A DNA stretch of 64,000 nt from Deltaproteobacteria bacterium. Lineage in GTDB: Bacteria > Desulfobacterota > Syntrophobacteria > BM002. Position numbers and translations under genes: made by a program. The DNA lies in assembly GCA_019309045.1 (NCBI GenBank), contig JAFDGZ010000009.1:17695-81694 (forward strand), written 5' to 3'. Positions 8,194 to 17,565 of this stretch are shown here, one piece after another (the first letter of the stretch is position 1; each line of letters starts with the position of its first letter). The notes beneath the pieces were generated by a model. It saw only the letters and a list, made by a program, of their open reading frames with translations, was not told the origin of the DNA and ran no database searches.

Positions 8194-8267
8194 GGTTGCT
8201 CCCAGTGTTTGCGGTTTATTGCATTTGAGGGCCAGCGGCAAACTCGGTCAAAATAAGTCAGCCGATC

Positions 8268-8546
8268 CTAACTGCCTCGAATTTCAGTAAGGTATTTGAT
8301 GATGAGCTCGGCCTCAGCATCAGTAATGCTGCCTCCCGAGTGGTGTTGCATGCGAGAGACCGTTTCCTGCCAGCCCGCTGCACTCTTGCGTTTAGACAAT
8401 GTCCTGTTGAGATCATGACATTGAGAGCATTTGGCTTCAAAAATTGCTTGCGGCTGACTGCCCCCTGCCTTGACCGCAGCACCGGCCGCTGCCATAGCTG
8501 CCACTAGAAACATGCCCACTGCAACAATTACTAGCAATTTGTTCAT
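8268..8546 (-). CDS. Small periplasmic monohaem cytochrome c
   Basis: This 92-residue protein begins MNKLLVIVAVGMFLVAAMAAAG, a Sec signal peptide with likely cleavage after about residue 24-25. The single haem-binding motif is CSQCH (40-44). A Met in RMQHHSGG could be the distal ligand, and the C-terminal helix ITDAEAELIIKYLTEIRGS is typical of class I cytochromes c. The ATG at 8546 has GGAGG eight bases upstream; the ATG at 8558 overlaps that SD and is not preferred. It lies 86 bases downstream of glpB on the same strand. A role in accepting electrons from glycerol-3-phosphate dehydrogenase is possible but not shown. Confidence 0.9.
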   Translation of the reverse strand: MNKLLVIVAVGMFLVAAMAAAGAAVKAGGSQPQAIFEAKCSQCHDLNRTLSKRKSAAGWQETVSRMQHHSGGSITDAEAELIIKYLTEIRGS

Positions 8547-8632
8547 GATTGCCTCCATGTATGATTGGTGTTAAAAGACAACCTCCGTGTTCAACAGATG
8601 ACAGGGCGCCCCTGCACCTAGAACATAATACT

Positions 8633-9907
8633 TCATTGACTGTCGATAAACGAAGTGACAGCAGCGTATGCCGTGGCCAGGGCAAGTCCTGCGCCACATT
8701 TCATTCTCATCCAATCCTGATGGGCAAGCAGGGAGCCAACTGCAAAGAGATTTTCATAAGCGCAGTGTCCGTCGCAGCCGATTGGTCGCATGAAGCGGTC
8801 TACTGCCAGGCCTGCCTGATTTATAGGATGACCTCTGGGGTCCAGAAACCGCTGTCGGTGCCATTGTTCCCGTGTTTGCGGTTGATAAACGGGCAGGCCT
8901 AGAATGGCTTCACAGAGCCGCCCTCTTTCAGCCCGCAGCCCTCCGCCGAGAAAGCGGCCGCTTGCCAGCAAGACTCCCCTGGTTGTCAAAACCTTTTCAT
9001 AATGTTCGCCTCGCACTATGACACTCTGGCAATGCCTCTGCCTGGTCTGCACTGCCACAGCGCGTCTGCCTGTAAGAAAGCGAACGCCGCGGCTCGTGAG
9101 CCGACCCTCCAGGGTCTCTTTGAGACGAAGCCCCGGCACTGAAGGCGGCATGGCGGGAATCTCGAAAAAAGGAACTCCCACTTGCTCTGCAAGTTCAGCG
9201 AGCAGTTTTTCAGCGCGCTGGAGACCCACAATCGAAGGCACGCCAATCAGTTCTGCCTGGCCAACCAGTGGACGGATCGACGATGCCAGTCTTGTCAGGA
9301 CTTCTGGAGATTGAAGCGCCTGCGCCATGGCAACATTGTGGCGTTCCGCACCCGGAAAGCCGAAGGGGAAACTCAGGGTTACCGCCCGCAGCGAGGGCCA
9401 GACAGGCCTGGCGTTTTCTACTATCTGCGAGGCCCTGAACTCCTTCATGCCTTTGAAATCGACAATCAGGGCGTCCTTTTTCTCCAGCAGCCCGAGCACA
9501 CCAGGCCACATGGTCCGAGGCACCCTGAAGGTGGTCTTCAGAGTACCGAAGCCGGTGATCAGGGTGACATTGTGATTTGTGCGGCCCTGGTAGTGGAGGC
9601 CACCTTGGGCCAGGAACTGCAGAAATTCCTGCCAACTTGCTGCCAGATCACTGTCGGCCACGAGGGCATACGGGTGTTTGGGACAGTCTCGCCGCAGGGC
9701 AGCGATTCCCTGCCAGGGATTGGTCCAGCAGCGTTGTTCGCCTATGGGATGAATGCCGAGCAAGTCGAGGACCCCACTGGCAAACAGCAGGCCACCCGCT
9801 GTGGAGGCTACCACTGCTGTTTGCAGCTTTCTTTGCGAGGCAAAGAAGGCTGCAGCCATGCCAGCAAGGCCGCCGCCAATTATTACCAGGTCATATTTTT
9901 CAGACAT
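8633..9907 (-). CDS. glpB: Anaerobic glycerol-3-phosphate dehydrogenase subunit B
   Basis: GlpB is the FMN-binding subunit that passes electrons from GlpA during oxidation of glycerol-3-phosphate to dihydroxyacetone phosphate at the membrane. This 424-residue copy has the N-terminal dinucleotide fold DLVIIGGGLAGMAAA (about 6-20). It continues with ASTAGGLLFASGVLDLLG and ends with CGAGLALATAYAAV, as in E. coli GlpB (about 419 residues). It starts 42 bases after the glpA stop, so the two are one operon. A glpC gene, the usual membrane-linked Fe-S subunit, does not follow; a small cytochrome c gene does. Confidence 0.92.
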   Translation of the reverse strand: MSEKYDLVIIGGGLAGMAAAFFASQRKLQTAVVASTAGGLLFASGVLDLLGIHPIGEQRCWTNPWQGIAALRRDCPKHPYALVADSDLAASWQEFLQFLAQGGLHYQGRTNHNVTLITGFGTLKTTFRVPRTMWPGVLGLLEKKDALIVDFKGMKEFRASQIVENARPVWPSLRAVTLSFPFGFPGAERHNVAMAQALQSPEVLTRLASSIRPLVGQAELIGVPSIVGLQRAEKLLAELAEQVGVPFFEIPAMPPSVPGLRLKETLEGRLTSRGVRFLTGRRAVAVQTRQRHCQSVIVRGEHYEKVLTTRGVLLASGRFLGGGLRAERGRLCEAILGLPVYQPQTREQWHRQRFLDPRGHPINQAGLAVDRFMRPIGCDGHCAYENLFAVGSLLAHQDWMRMKCGAGLALATAYAAVTSFIDSQ

Positions 9908-9949
9908 AGCTTTGGGTACAGCAGCAAATAATAGGGGCCTGACTTCAGC

Positions 9950-11500
9950 TCAAGGAGACTCCAGTTCCAGTCCAAAAAGGCCACAGTGGAGTGCTTCCTG
10001 GAGCTCTTCCTGAGCCAGTTGAGTTCCCCAGAGAACCGGCCGCAAACCATGCCAGCGTTCCTCGAGAAATCTACTGAGCAATTCCGTGCTGCGGAAATCC
10101 GCTACCTTTTTTTCGCTGAGGTAGGCAGCCAGGCGCAAGCCGCAAAAAGCTCCCTGGCAACTTCCTTTGCCCACCCTGCTTCGCAGAGCTATATCACTCA
10201 GGTCAAAGGGAACTCCCTGCGCAACCAGATCTGCCAGAATCTGGTCCACGGCACTCCTGGGAACCATCTCACACTCACAGAGCAGCAGGTCGTTTGAGTC
10301 GCCCCCCTGCAGCCATTTTCGCGCTGGCTTGCCCGCCTCGGTCCACTGTCTCGCTTTTCTGGGTTGAAGAGGAACCTTCTTGGTGATGCACGGAGCAGAT
10401 ACACCCAGCCGCTCGCAGACAAGATCGGCAGTCTTTTCAGCCATCAAACGAAAAGTGGTGAGTTTTCCCCCTGTGACCGTGACAAAATTGTTCACCCCTT
10501 CTGCGGCATGGTCCAGGACCAAGAAACCCCGGCTGAGTTGGCGGTCTTTTTCGGCTGCCTCCCCTTGAAAGAGCAGAGGCCGTACACCTGCAAAGGCTCT
10601 GATGTAGCGGGCCTCCGCCAGACTGGGAATGATCCTGGCTGCCTCGCTCACCAGGAAGTCCACCTCATTTATTGTAGGATCACAGGGTTCCGGTTCGGCC
10701 AGTCTTACCGAAGTTGTGCCAATGAGGGAGACTGTTCCTGCTGGCGTTACAATGTCTCCATCAGCAGGAGGTCTGAGTCTGTTGATGACTCGCCTGGTGA
10801 TACGAGGTTGACTTACCAGCAGTGTGCCTTTGGAACACACTAGAGGAAGGTCCAGGCCAGCCAGAGCCGCTATATTCTTTGCCCAGGCGCCGGTAGCATT
10901 TATGACCTGTTCGGCTTTGACGGCAACATCGTGCTCTACTCCCCTCTGGCGGAGAAGCACGCGGCTGATCCGCCCGCCGCGGAGCTCAAATCGTACGACT
11001 CTGGTGTGCCGCAGCAGGCGAGCACCGAGTGCTTCTGCTTGATCAAGGTTTTCCAGAGTCAGGCGAAATGGATTGATGGCAGCATCCTTAACAAGATATG
11101 CCGCAATAATGTCTTTTGTTAGCGATGGTTCGAGGTCCAAGGCTTCCTGCGGCTGAAGTTCTCGGATCCGAATGCCCTGCTCGGCGCATAACCCGGGGAA
11201 CTCTGCCAGATAATTTTCATCGTCACCAGCGATTGCTACAAACAGGCCGCCAGTATCCTCTATGCACTCGGGTGCCAGTCGTTTGAGCAGGCGAGACTCG
11301 TCTTTACACTGACGGGCCGAAACAGGATCATTTGACACATAGCGGGCGCCGCTGTGAAGAAGTCCATGATTGGCCCCTGATGCCCCGGCATTTATATCTG
11401 CCTGTTCCACCACCAGATTGGCGACTCCCCGCAGCGCCAGGTCGCGGGACAAGCCAGCCCCTGTTACTCCAGCACCGATAATGAGAACTTGTGTTTCCAC
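9950..11500 (-). CDS. glpA: Anaerobic glycerol-3-phosphate dehydrogenase subunit A
   Basis: GlpA is the FAD subunit oxidising glycerol-3-phosphate. I place the start at GTG 11500 (VETQVLIIGAG), with AAGGA nine bases upstream. This gives 516 residues, close to E. coli GlpA (about 540); the ORF is open to 11680 but the extra residues are not family-like. Visible features are the FAD motif LIIGAGVTGAGLSRDLALRG, a DAO-type fold with NHGLLHSGARYVSNDP, and a C-terminal BFD-type [2Fe-2S] domain with CECEMVPRS and GKGSCQGAFCG cysteines. That C-terminal domain separates GlpA from aerobic GlpD. It is followed by glpB. Confidence 0.93.
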   Translation of the reverse strand: METQVLIIGAGVTGAGLSRDLALRGVANLVVEQADINAGASGANHGLLHSGARYVSNDPVSARQCKDESRLLKRLAPECIEDTGGLFVAIAGDDENYLAEFPGLCAEQGIRIRELQPQEALDLEPSLTKDIIAAYLVKDAAINPFRLTLENLDQAEALGARLLRHTRVVRFELRGGRISRVLLRQRGVEHDVAVKAEQVINATGAWAKNIAALAGLDLPLVCSKGTLLVSQPRITRRVINRLRPPADGDIVTPAGTVSLIGTTSVRLAEPEPCDPTINEVDFLVSEAARIIPSLAEARYIRAFAGVRPLLFQGEAAEKDRQLSRGFLVLDHAAEGVNNFVTVTGGKLTTFRLMAEKTADLVCERLGVSAPCITKKVPLQPRKARQWTEAGKPARKWLQGGDSNDLLLCECEMVPRSAVDQILADLVAQGVPFDLSDIALRSRVGKGSCQGAFCGLRLAAYLSEKKVADFRSTELLSRFLEERWHGLRPVLWGTQLAQEELQEALHCGLFGLELESP

Positions 11501-12179
11501 TCTAACCGTTCCTTTTCTCCGGAGAGATTTGCCTGTGGTCAGGTAACTTGTTCGGAAGGCACCTTGACGACAGCGACACAGTTGATCTGTCGAAGGCTGT
11601 CTATATGATGCTGCAGCCTTCAACAATTTCGCTTTTGCAAAATAGCCCGATAATTCCCTGGAGCCTGTCATATACAGCAAACATTAAACTTACAGCACTC
11701 TCCAACGGCATGCCAGCTTATCATAACCCAGTTTCACTGCTCAAGAATAGCTCAAAGTGAATATGGTCGTGAAGTTCCAATGGCGGGACTGGCTTCACTG
11801 GAGGTGCGTTATTATCACAGGCGGTTGTCGAGAGTGAACCATGGGGCCAGATTCTGTGGATGCAATTTTTAGCTCTGCAAACGGTCTCTGGAGCAGTACG
11901 TCATTTGCTGCTTGCAAATTCCATTGACCGCAAAACCTCAGTTCTGCTATTTTACAGTCATCAACTTCTTTTGACCTCACCCACAGCAGCCCGAGATGAA
12001 AAAGAGTTATTTCGTGGATGCCTCGAGAATAGTGATGTGACGAAGACAAAAGCGCTATGTCGTGGCCCACCAAGAACCATACACATAAGCACCAGCAAAT
12101 GGCAGAAAGAAGGGGGTGATCGGCAATAGAATGGAAGGTAGTTTCTTTACTCGGCAAAACCATGAGAAAGGAGGCTGAA
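11501..12179. other. Divergent intergenic region between glpA and the ABC importer
   Basis: About 680 bases lie between divergent operons, with no convincing gene; a 180-residue minus-strand frame here runs into the opposite gene and looks like chance. An inverted repeat CGACA/TGTCG (11574-11592) could be an operator for the glp side. TTGACC at 11924-11929 with TATTTT at 11948-11953 (spacing 18) is a weak promoter candidate for the importer. Confidence 0.4.
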
Positions 12180-13481
12180 ATGAGAAAGAGAATCTTGACG
12201 ACAACACTCCTTGCAGTCGTTGCGACTGCGCTGGTGCTTCTGCCAATCTTTTCGATGCAGGCAGAAGCTGCGGACAAACTGGGTTGGGTCGGACCCGTGT
12301 ACAAGGAGTTATCAGAGAGTTTGACCAAGGGGTTCAAACAGTACTACCAAAAAACTTATGGCAAAGATGTGGAGATAACCTTCATCCGGCCGGGTGGCTG
12401 GCCCGTGTGTTTGGACAAAGTGAGAGCCTGGGGAGGCAAACCGGATGCCGATGTCTTCCTGGGGGCAGGCGCTCCTGCGCACGAAGTTTTGAAGCAAGAA
12501 AAACTGATCGTTCCTTACAGACCAAAGGGCTGGGACAAAGTCCCCGCTGAATGGCACGGCATGAAGGTAAAAGATAAAGCTGATTACTGGACCTGTTTCG
12601 CGCCCTGGATCGTTACCAATCTGTATAACGAAAAGGTGCTGAAAAAGCTAAGGCTCCCGCCACCCAAGACCTGGAAGGAACTGATCAACCCCATCTACAG
12701 AGGTAATGTGGTACACACCCTGCCCTATGCCTCGGGTACAATGCATGAAACCACAGAGATCATTTTGCAGACATTCGGTGAAAAGGAGGGCTGGAAGTAT
12801 CTCAGGTTGCTGGCGGCGCAGTTGCCCCGCTTTTCTACGGGCAGCACAGATACTACCCATATAGTTAGTCGAGGCGAAATCCCCATAGGCGTGGCGCAGC
12901 CGCAAATGAATGCGATGGTTGCGCGTCGGGACGGTTATCCTGTGCGTGATTTGCTTCCTGACAAAACGATCCTGGTTCCCGAGGCAGTGGCTCTGCTGAA
13001 AAATGCACCCCACGAAAAAATCGGCAAGATCTTCCTAGACTGGCTGTTCAGCATGGAGGGACAGAAATACGTGCTTGAGGGTGGCTACTTTGCAGCGAGG
13101 ACGGATATTAGCTTCTCTCAGTGGGAAAAAGAAGGCGTCACCATGGCCAAACATGCCAAGAAGGCGCTGGGAGTTGATAATTTTTGGGATCTGAAAGTCG
13201 GCTTCATTGAGTACGACTTGGATCTTGCCACCAAAAGGTGGGACGAAGTCAATAAATTTTATGAATACAATATCTACAGAAAGTGGGGTGAGTTAAAAAG
13301 CAGCCTGTTTCTCATAGAAGAGGTGGAGGGAGAGATTAAAGCTGCGAAAGAGCAGAACATGAACGTGACAAAGGCTGAGGCGAAAATAAAAGAAGCCAGA
13401 AAGTTTTTTGAGATGGACGGAAACTATGCGGCGGCGCGGTTGGCTGCTTCAAAAGCACGCTCACTGCTGGTAGCGCCGTGA
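12180..13481 (+). CDS. Iron(III)-type ABC transporter substrate-binding protein with C-terminal helical extension
   Basis: This periplasmic binding protein (433 residues) belongs to the FbpA/AfuA type. ATG 12180 is preceded by AGGAGG with ideal spacing; the ATG at 12162 lies before that SD. Residues 1-29 are a Sec signal peptide ending MQAEAAD. The two-lobed fold carries PDADVFLGAGAPAHEVLKQ and ETTEIILQTFGEKEGWKYL. After the normal end of the fold, the last 60 residues form a charged Ala-rich helical module (VTKAEAKIKEARKFFEMDG, AARLAASKARSLL) that most FbpA proteins lack. The ligand is likely an oxyanion or metal complex, but specificity cannot be read. It heads an operon with a fused permease and an ATPase, separated from the permease by a strong hairpin. 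Confidence 0.88.
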   Translation: MRKRILTTTLLAVVATALVLLPIFSMQAEAADKLGWVGPVYKELSESLTKGFKQYYQKTYGKDVEITFIRPGGWPVCLDKVRAWGGKPDADVFLGAGAPAHEVLKQEKLIVPYRPKGWDKVPAEWHGMKVKDKADYWTCFAPWIVTNLYNEKVLKKLRLPPPKTWKELINPIYRGNVVHTLPYASGTMHETTEIILQTFGEKEGWKYLRLLAAQLPRFSTGSTDTTHIVSRGEIPIGVAQPQMNAMVARRDGYPVRDLLPDKTILVPEAVALLKNAPHEKIGKIFLDWLFSMEGQKYVLEGGYFAARTDISFSQWEKEGVTMAKHAKKALGVDNFWDLKVGFIEYDLDLATKRWDEVNKFYEYNIYRKWGELKSSLFLIEEVEGEIKAAKEQNMNVTKAEAKIKEARKFFEMDGNYAAARLAASKARSLLVAP

Positions 13482-13546
13482 TAGCAGGTGGGCTCTAAGT
13501 TTGCCGAAAATGTTTCTAACCCATCTTGCATTATTAGCTTTAGGAT

Positions 13547-13592
13547 CCCCCTCTCCTTTGCTAAGATCTCAGGATCTTCACTGGGGAGGGGG
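13547..13592 (+). promoter_or_regulatory. Intercistronic nested hairpin downstream of binding-protein gene
   Basis: An outer 10-bp stem (CCCCCTCTCC with GGGGAGGGGG, one G-U pair; 13547-13556 and 13583-13592) encloses a perfect inner stem AAGATC-TCAG-GATCTT (13563-13578). A further 4-bp hairpin ACGC-AGTA-GCGT follows. There is no T-run, so this looks like an mRNA-stabilising or attenuating structure that would raise binding-protein levels over permease levels. That role is inference from similar operons. Confidence 0.6.
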
Positions 13593-13776
13593 ACGCAGTA
13601 GCGTTCTCAATTTTCCTACCCCTTGTCAAAACCCCTGCTTTTCAGGGATGATGAGATTGACAACAAATGCACCTGAACCCGGGGCGAGCGGTTGTGCTGC
13701 GCCTCTACTGAATTACCCACACATTGTGTCCAGGGAGTCACGCATCGAAGCTCCCAGCTAATGTAAAGGAGGTGAG

Positions 13777-15453
13777 ATGTCTCGCGGCAATTTCTTTCTG
13801 GCAGCACTCCTGTGGCTGGTTATTGCCTTCCTGGTAATTTATCCTTTGTCATTCCTGATAGTAGAAAGTTTCAAGATTGCCGAGACTAATAGCTGGGGCA
13901 TAACTAACTACCTTAAATTTTTTCGTGACTCTTATTATCTCAAGACCTTTGCCAATACCCTTCTATTGAGCACCCTGGTGCTGGCCACAACCACCTTGTT
14001 CGGAATACCCCTCTCCTACATCCTGGCTAGGTACAGACAGCGGGGCAAAACGGTGTTCACCGCCCTCATTCTGCTGCCCATTGTTTTGCCTGCCTACGCT
14101 GGTGTTTTTGCCTTCATCATTTTTTTCGGCAGATATGGAACTCTTAATCTGCTGCTTACGGACAGCGGCCTGCTCAAGGCACCTATAAATTTCATTTACG
14201 GCCTTCATGGGTTGGTGTTTGTTCAATCCTTGCACATGCTTCCATTTATCGTCCTGAGTCTTTCCGCCGGCTTCACCAACATAGACCCTTCCTTCGAGGA
14301 AGCTGCCGAGGTCGAGGGGGCGAGCGGCTTCAAGAGATTTCTCACCGTCACTCTGCCTTTGTGCACGCCGAGTTATCTCGCGGGTGCAGTCATCGTCTTC
14401 CTCTGGCCTTTCACAGACTGGCTCACGCCGTTGATTCTGGGTCAGGTAGACTATCTTCCCTCGGTTGCTTACATCAACATCGCCTATCATTTTACTGATA
14501 TGCATCGCAAGTATATGGGGATCGTGGCAGTGGTGATTTCTTCCACAGTGTGCATCGGCATCTTTCTGCTCGCCCGCTATTGGGTGGAAAGGAAAAAGTA
14601 TACTGGTCTCTCAAAGGGGACCACTTCGGAGGGTAGAGTAATCGAGCCGGGCCCTTTGTTGAAATCGGCAGCCTACCTGTATATGTGTTTTATCGCTGCT
14701 CTGGTACTGCTTATCCCTGTCGTGCTGGGGCTGGCCGCTTTTTCTCGAAGATGGGTCCTCGAGCCCCTACCCACCTACTGGACCCTGGAAAATTTCAGGG
14801 TAATTCTTCTGGAAACCCCGCTCTTGATCAAGAACTCTTTCCTTTTCAGTGGGGTAGCCCTGATTTTTGGAGTCGCCTTCGGGCTGCCGGCTGCCTATCT
14901 CATCGTCCGCACCCGCGTTCCCGGCAGAGACGCCCTCGATTTTGTAATTACTCTGATGCTGGCTTTCCCAGGGATTGCGGTCGGGGTGAGTTACCTGCTG
15001 GCATTCTGGCAAGATATTCCTCTGGCCCAGTATTGGATCATCATGCCTCTGGCCTTGTTTGCCAGGAGGCTGCCATACTTTCTACGGATGGCCCACTCTT
15101 CCTACTTGCAGTTAGACGTGTCACTCGAAGAGGCCTCGGAAGTATCAGGTGCGGGGAAGCTCAGAACCTTTCTCAATATATCACTGCCCCTCCTGGTGAA
15201 GGGAGTGCTCGTTGGAGTGGTGATGTTTTTCATCATGGCATTTCAGGAAATCTCAACCGCCATATTTCTCTATCGTGGGGGATGGGAGACCCTGCCCATA
15301 GGTATCTTTCTCAACTGGCACCGCGGTATGGAGTTCGGCATTGCTGCTGCCATGGCCTTTTTGATGATTGTGATTGCCTTCATCTTGCTGTTGATCATAT
15401 CGAGAATAGCCGGCGGCATACTCAAAGCTGCCTGGGGCCCAGGGGGGGCGTAA
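13777..15453 (+). CDS. ABC transporter permease, fused double (FbpB-type)
   Basis: This 558-residue inner-membrane protein contains two tandem permease modules, as in FbpB/SfuB iron transporters. Each half has about six hydrophobic segments. The cytoplasmic EAA loops that dock the ATPase are FEEAAEVEGASGFKRFL (about 172-188) and LEEASEVSGAGKLRTFL (about 450). The start ATG has AAAGGAGGTGAG directly upstream, a near-perfect SD. The preceding binding-protein gene is 295 bases away, across a hairpin, and the ATPase gene follows after 44 bases. A single chain with two modules would pair with two ATPase copies. Confidence 0.93.
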   Translation: MSRGNFFLAALLWLVIAFLVIYPLSFLIVESFKIAETNSWGITNYLKFFRDSYYLKTFANTLLLSTLVLATTTLFGIPLSYILARYRQRGKTVFTALILLPIVLPAYAGVFAFIIFFGRYGTLNLLLTDSGLLKAPINFIYGLHGLVFVQSLHMLPFIVLSLSAGFTNIDPSFEEAAEVEGASGFKRFLTVTLPLCTPSYLAGAVIVFLWPFTDWLTPLILGQVDYLPSVAYINIAYHFTDMHRKYMGIVAVVISSTVCIGIFLLARYWVERKKYTGLSKGTTSEGRVIEPGPLLKSAAYLYMCFIAALVLLIPVVLGLAAFSRRWVLEPLPTYWTLENFRVILLETPLLIKNSFLFSGVALIFGVAFGLPAAYLIVRTRVPGRDALDFVITLMLAFPGIAVGVSYLLAFWQDIPLAQYWIIMPLALFARRLPYFLRMAHSSYLQLDVSLEEASEVSGAGKLRTFLNISLPLLVKGVLVGVVMFFIMAFQEISTAIFLYRGGWETLPIGIFLNWHRGMEFGIAAAMAFLMIVIAFILLLIISRIAGGILKAAWGPGGA

Positions 15454-15497
15454 GGAGAACGGCGGAACTGCCCCACTTAACCAAGGAGAACCAGTCA

Positions 15498-16580
15498 ATG
15501 GCATTTATTGAAATAAAGAACTTGTTTAAACGTTTCAAGAACGTGGTGGCAGTAAATCACATTCATCTCGAGGTGAACAAGGGGGAGATGTTAACACTTC
15601 TGGGACCCAGCGGATGTGGGAAGACCACTACTTTACGCTGCATAGCGGGCCTGGAGAGACCGGAAGAAGGGGACATAATTATTGACGGCAAATCTATGCT
15701 GTCGCCAGGATTTGTGCCGCCGGCGAAAAGGGGCATTGGCATGGTGTTTCAGAATTATGCTGTCTGGCCCCATATGAAAGTGTACAAAAATGTCATCTAC
15801 GGTTTGAAGTTACAGAAGCTTCCCAGGAAGGAGATCCAAAAAAGGGCACAACAGGTATTGGAACTGGTGGGTTTGGCGGGTCTGGAAGAAAGATATCCTT
15901 CACAGTTGAGCGGGGGACAGCAACAACGAGTGGCGCTGGCGCGCGCTCTGGTGAGCAATCCGAAGGTTCTGCTCCTGGATGAGCCACTCAGTAACCTGGA
16001 TGCCAAGCTCAGAGAAGAATTGCGATTTGAAATCAAAAGCCTGGTGAGACGTATGGGAATTACATCAGTATATGTCACCCACGATCAGGCGGAGGCCATG
16101 GTGATCTCTGATCGAATTGCGGTGATGGAAGCCGGGAACGTGGTGCAAGTGGGCACAGCGGAGGAGATATATGAAAGGCCAGCCAACAAATTCGTAGCCG
16201 ATTTTATCGGGACCATGAACTTTATTTCCGGAGAGATAGTTCGGGTTGAGCAGGACTCAGATGTGGTCCAAGTGCGCACAGGTTTCAGTGATCACCTGCT
16301 GTGCAGGACTTCGGGCACTGCAGCGGCCAGCCCCGGACAGACCGTGTATGCTTCAATACGGCCAGAAGATGTGGAAGTCTTCTCTGACCCCCCCCAGGCC
16401 AATGACAACCTCTTCAAGGGCACTATCGTCCACAAGGCCTATCTGGGAAACTTTCTCTACTTCTTTGTCAGCGTCAACGGCAACATGATAAGAGTGCAGG
16501 TCTCCCACCACCTGCCATATGAAGAAGGCCAAGAACTCTACCTTTTCTTGAATCCACAGAAGTGTATGATTTTGTATTGA
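15498..16580 (+). CDS. ABC transporter ATP-binding protein (FbpC/PotA type)
   Basis: This 360-residue ATPase energises the importer. ATG 15498 has AAGGAG nine bases upstream. The frame is open far upstream into the permease gene, but that part is a shadow. Motifs in order: Walker A GPSGCGKTTT (about 37), Q-loop VFQNYAVWPH, signature LSGGQQQRVALARAL, Walker B VLLLDEPLSNLD and H-loop VTHDQAEA. The last 110 residues form the TOBE/MalK-type regulatory domain (ASIRPEDVEVFSD). Length and domain order are those of the CUT1/Fbp ATPases. It ends the operon and is convergent with the HAD gene. Confidence 0.93.
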   Translation: MAFIEIKNLFKRFKNVVAVNHIHLEVNKGEMLTLLGPSGCGKTTTLRCIAGLERPEEGDIIIDGKSMLSPGFVPPAKRGIGMVFQNYAVWPHMKVYKNVIYGLKLQKLPRKEIQKRAQQVLELVGLAGLEERYPSQLSGGQQQRVALARALVSNPKVLLLDEPLSNLDAKLREELRFEIKSLVRRMGITSVYVTHDQAEAMVISDRIAVMEAGNVVQVGTAEEIYERPANKFVADFIGTMNFISGEIVRVEQDSDVVQVRTGFSDHLLCRTSGTAAASPGQTVYASIRPEDVEVFSDPPQANDNLFKGTIVHKAYLGNFLYFFVSVNGNMIRVQVSHHLPYEEGQELYLFLNPQKCMILY

Positions 16581-16677
16581 TGCTCCACTGCCCAAATACT
16601 TTGGCCCATGGTCAGTGAACTGCCAACCGAATTCCAGGGCATTCATGCCTTGGACAACCCAGTTGCAGCAGCTGCAG

Positions 16678-17499
16678 TCAGGAGTTTCGCCGGGAAAGAA
16701 GGTGGCGGGCAAACTCGGCAAATCCCTCGCCTCCCTTTTGAGAGGTAAGGTAGGTTGGCAGTGACTGCATCTGGCCTATGAAACGCATGACGTTTTGCAC
16801 CGCCACGCTGATGGGGAAGTAGGCAAACATCGGCTCATCATTGAGGGAATCGCCGCAGTAGACGAAGCGCTCTCTCGTTTCATCCAGATCCATGCCCAGG
16901 CGCTCTGCAATGAACAGCCTGGCCATGTCCAATTTGTTGTAAGCGCCGAACCAGCCATTGACGTGGATAGAGGAAACTTTGCAGGTGGCTCCATGGCTGG
17001 CAAAGATATGGCAGATTTTCCTGACAGCTCTATCATTCAGGGGTGGCACATCTTCACAGTAGTCGATTGCCAGGTCAGCTTCGCGGTAGCGCTGGTCGCT
17101 GGCTACACTACAGCCAGGTACAGTTATGAGAATTTCATCCCGTATGGCCTCGAGGCGTTGCCGCTTTTCAGCGCGAACTGAGTGGCTGTCCAAAAAACGC
17201 TTTTTCAGCTTCCTCTCTTTTTCATCAAACCAGAAGTAAAAGGCGCCGTTTTCACCAATTACGCCGTCAACCGGCCACATCCGAGCAATATGATCGCACC
17301 AGCCAGCAGGCCTGCCAGTGACGACAACGAGCCTGAGACCTGATTCCTTCAATTCCCAGAGTGCCTCGAATGAGGAGGAAGGTATCTTGCCCTGGGAGGT
17401 AAAGGTATCATCCAGGTCGAACAAGATGGTGTGCAGGGAGCGCAGGGTGGCCACCGGCATGTTCTCCAGGGGGAGAAGGGTTTTGGTTGGCGTACTCAT
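16678..17499 (-). CDS. HAD-superfamily hydrolase (Cof/sugar-phosphatase type)
   Basis: This 273-residue soluble phosphatase-like protein has motif I ILFDLDDTFTSQG (two Asp, nucleophile and acid), motif II VVVTGRPAGW and motif IV VYCGDSLNDEPMFAYF. A long cap between motifs II and IV (type IIB, GENGAFYFWFDE onward) is typical of Cof, mannosyl-3-phosphoglycerate and sucrose phosphatases. The substrate cannot be told from the sequence. It reads in the same direction as serA upstream, 66 bases after its stop, and may share its transcript. A link to serine biosynthesis is conceivable (phosphoserine phosphatase activity), but the fold subtype does not favour it. The SD is weak. Confidence 0.85.
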   Translation of the reverse strand: MSTPTKTLLPLENMPVATLRSLHTILFDLDDTFTSQGKIPSSSFEALWELKESGLRLVVVTGRPAGWCDHIARMWPVDGVIGENGAFYFWFDEKERKLKKRFLDSHSVRAEKRQRLEAIRDEILITVPGCSVASDQRYREADLAIDYCEDVPPLNDRAVRKICHIFASHGATCKVSSIHVNGWFGAYNKLDMARLFIAERLGMDLDETRERFVYCGDSLNDEPMFAYFPISVAVQNVMRFIGQMQSLPTYLTSQKGGEGFAEFARHLLSRRNS

Positions 17500-17565
17500 A
17501 GAAATGGACCTGTGATCACCGTCAGCACTGGTTTCTGTTCCTCTCTTTTCCAGGAGACACTGAAC

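Noticed and set aside
11795..12337. 180-codon minus-strand frame across the importer promoter and gene start
   Set aside because: It runs antisense into a clear signal-peptide gene, has no SD or recognisable motif, and reads like chance.
14685..15497. Long open extension upstream of the ABC ATPase
   Set aside because: It lies in another frame of the permease gene; the real start at 15498 has a good SD and family-like N-terminus.
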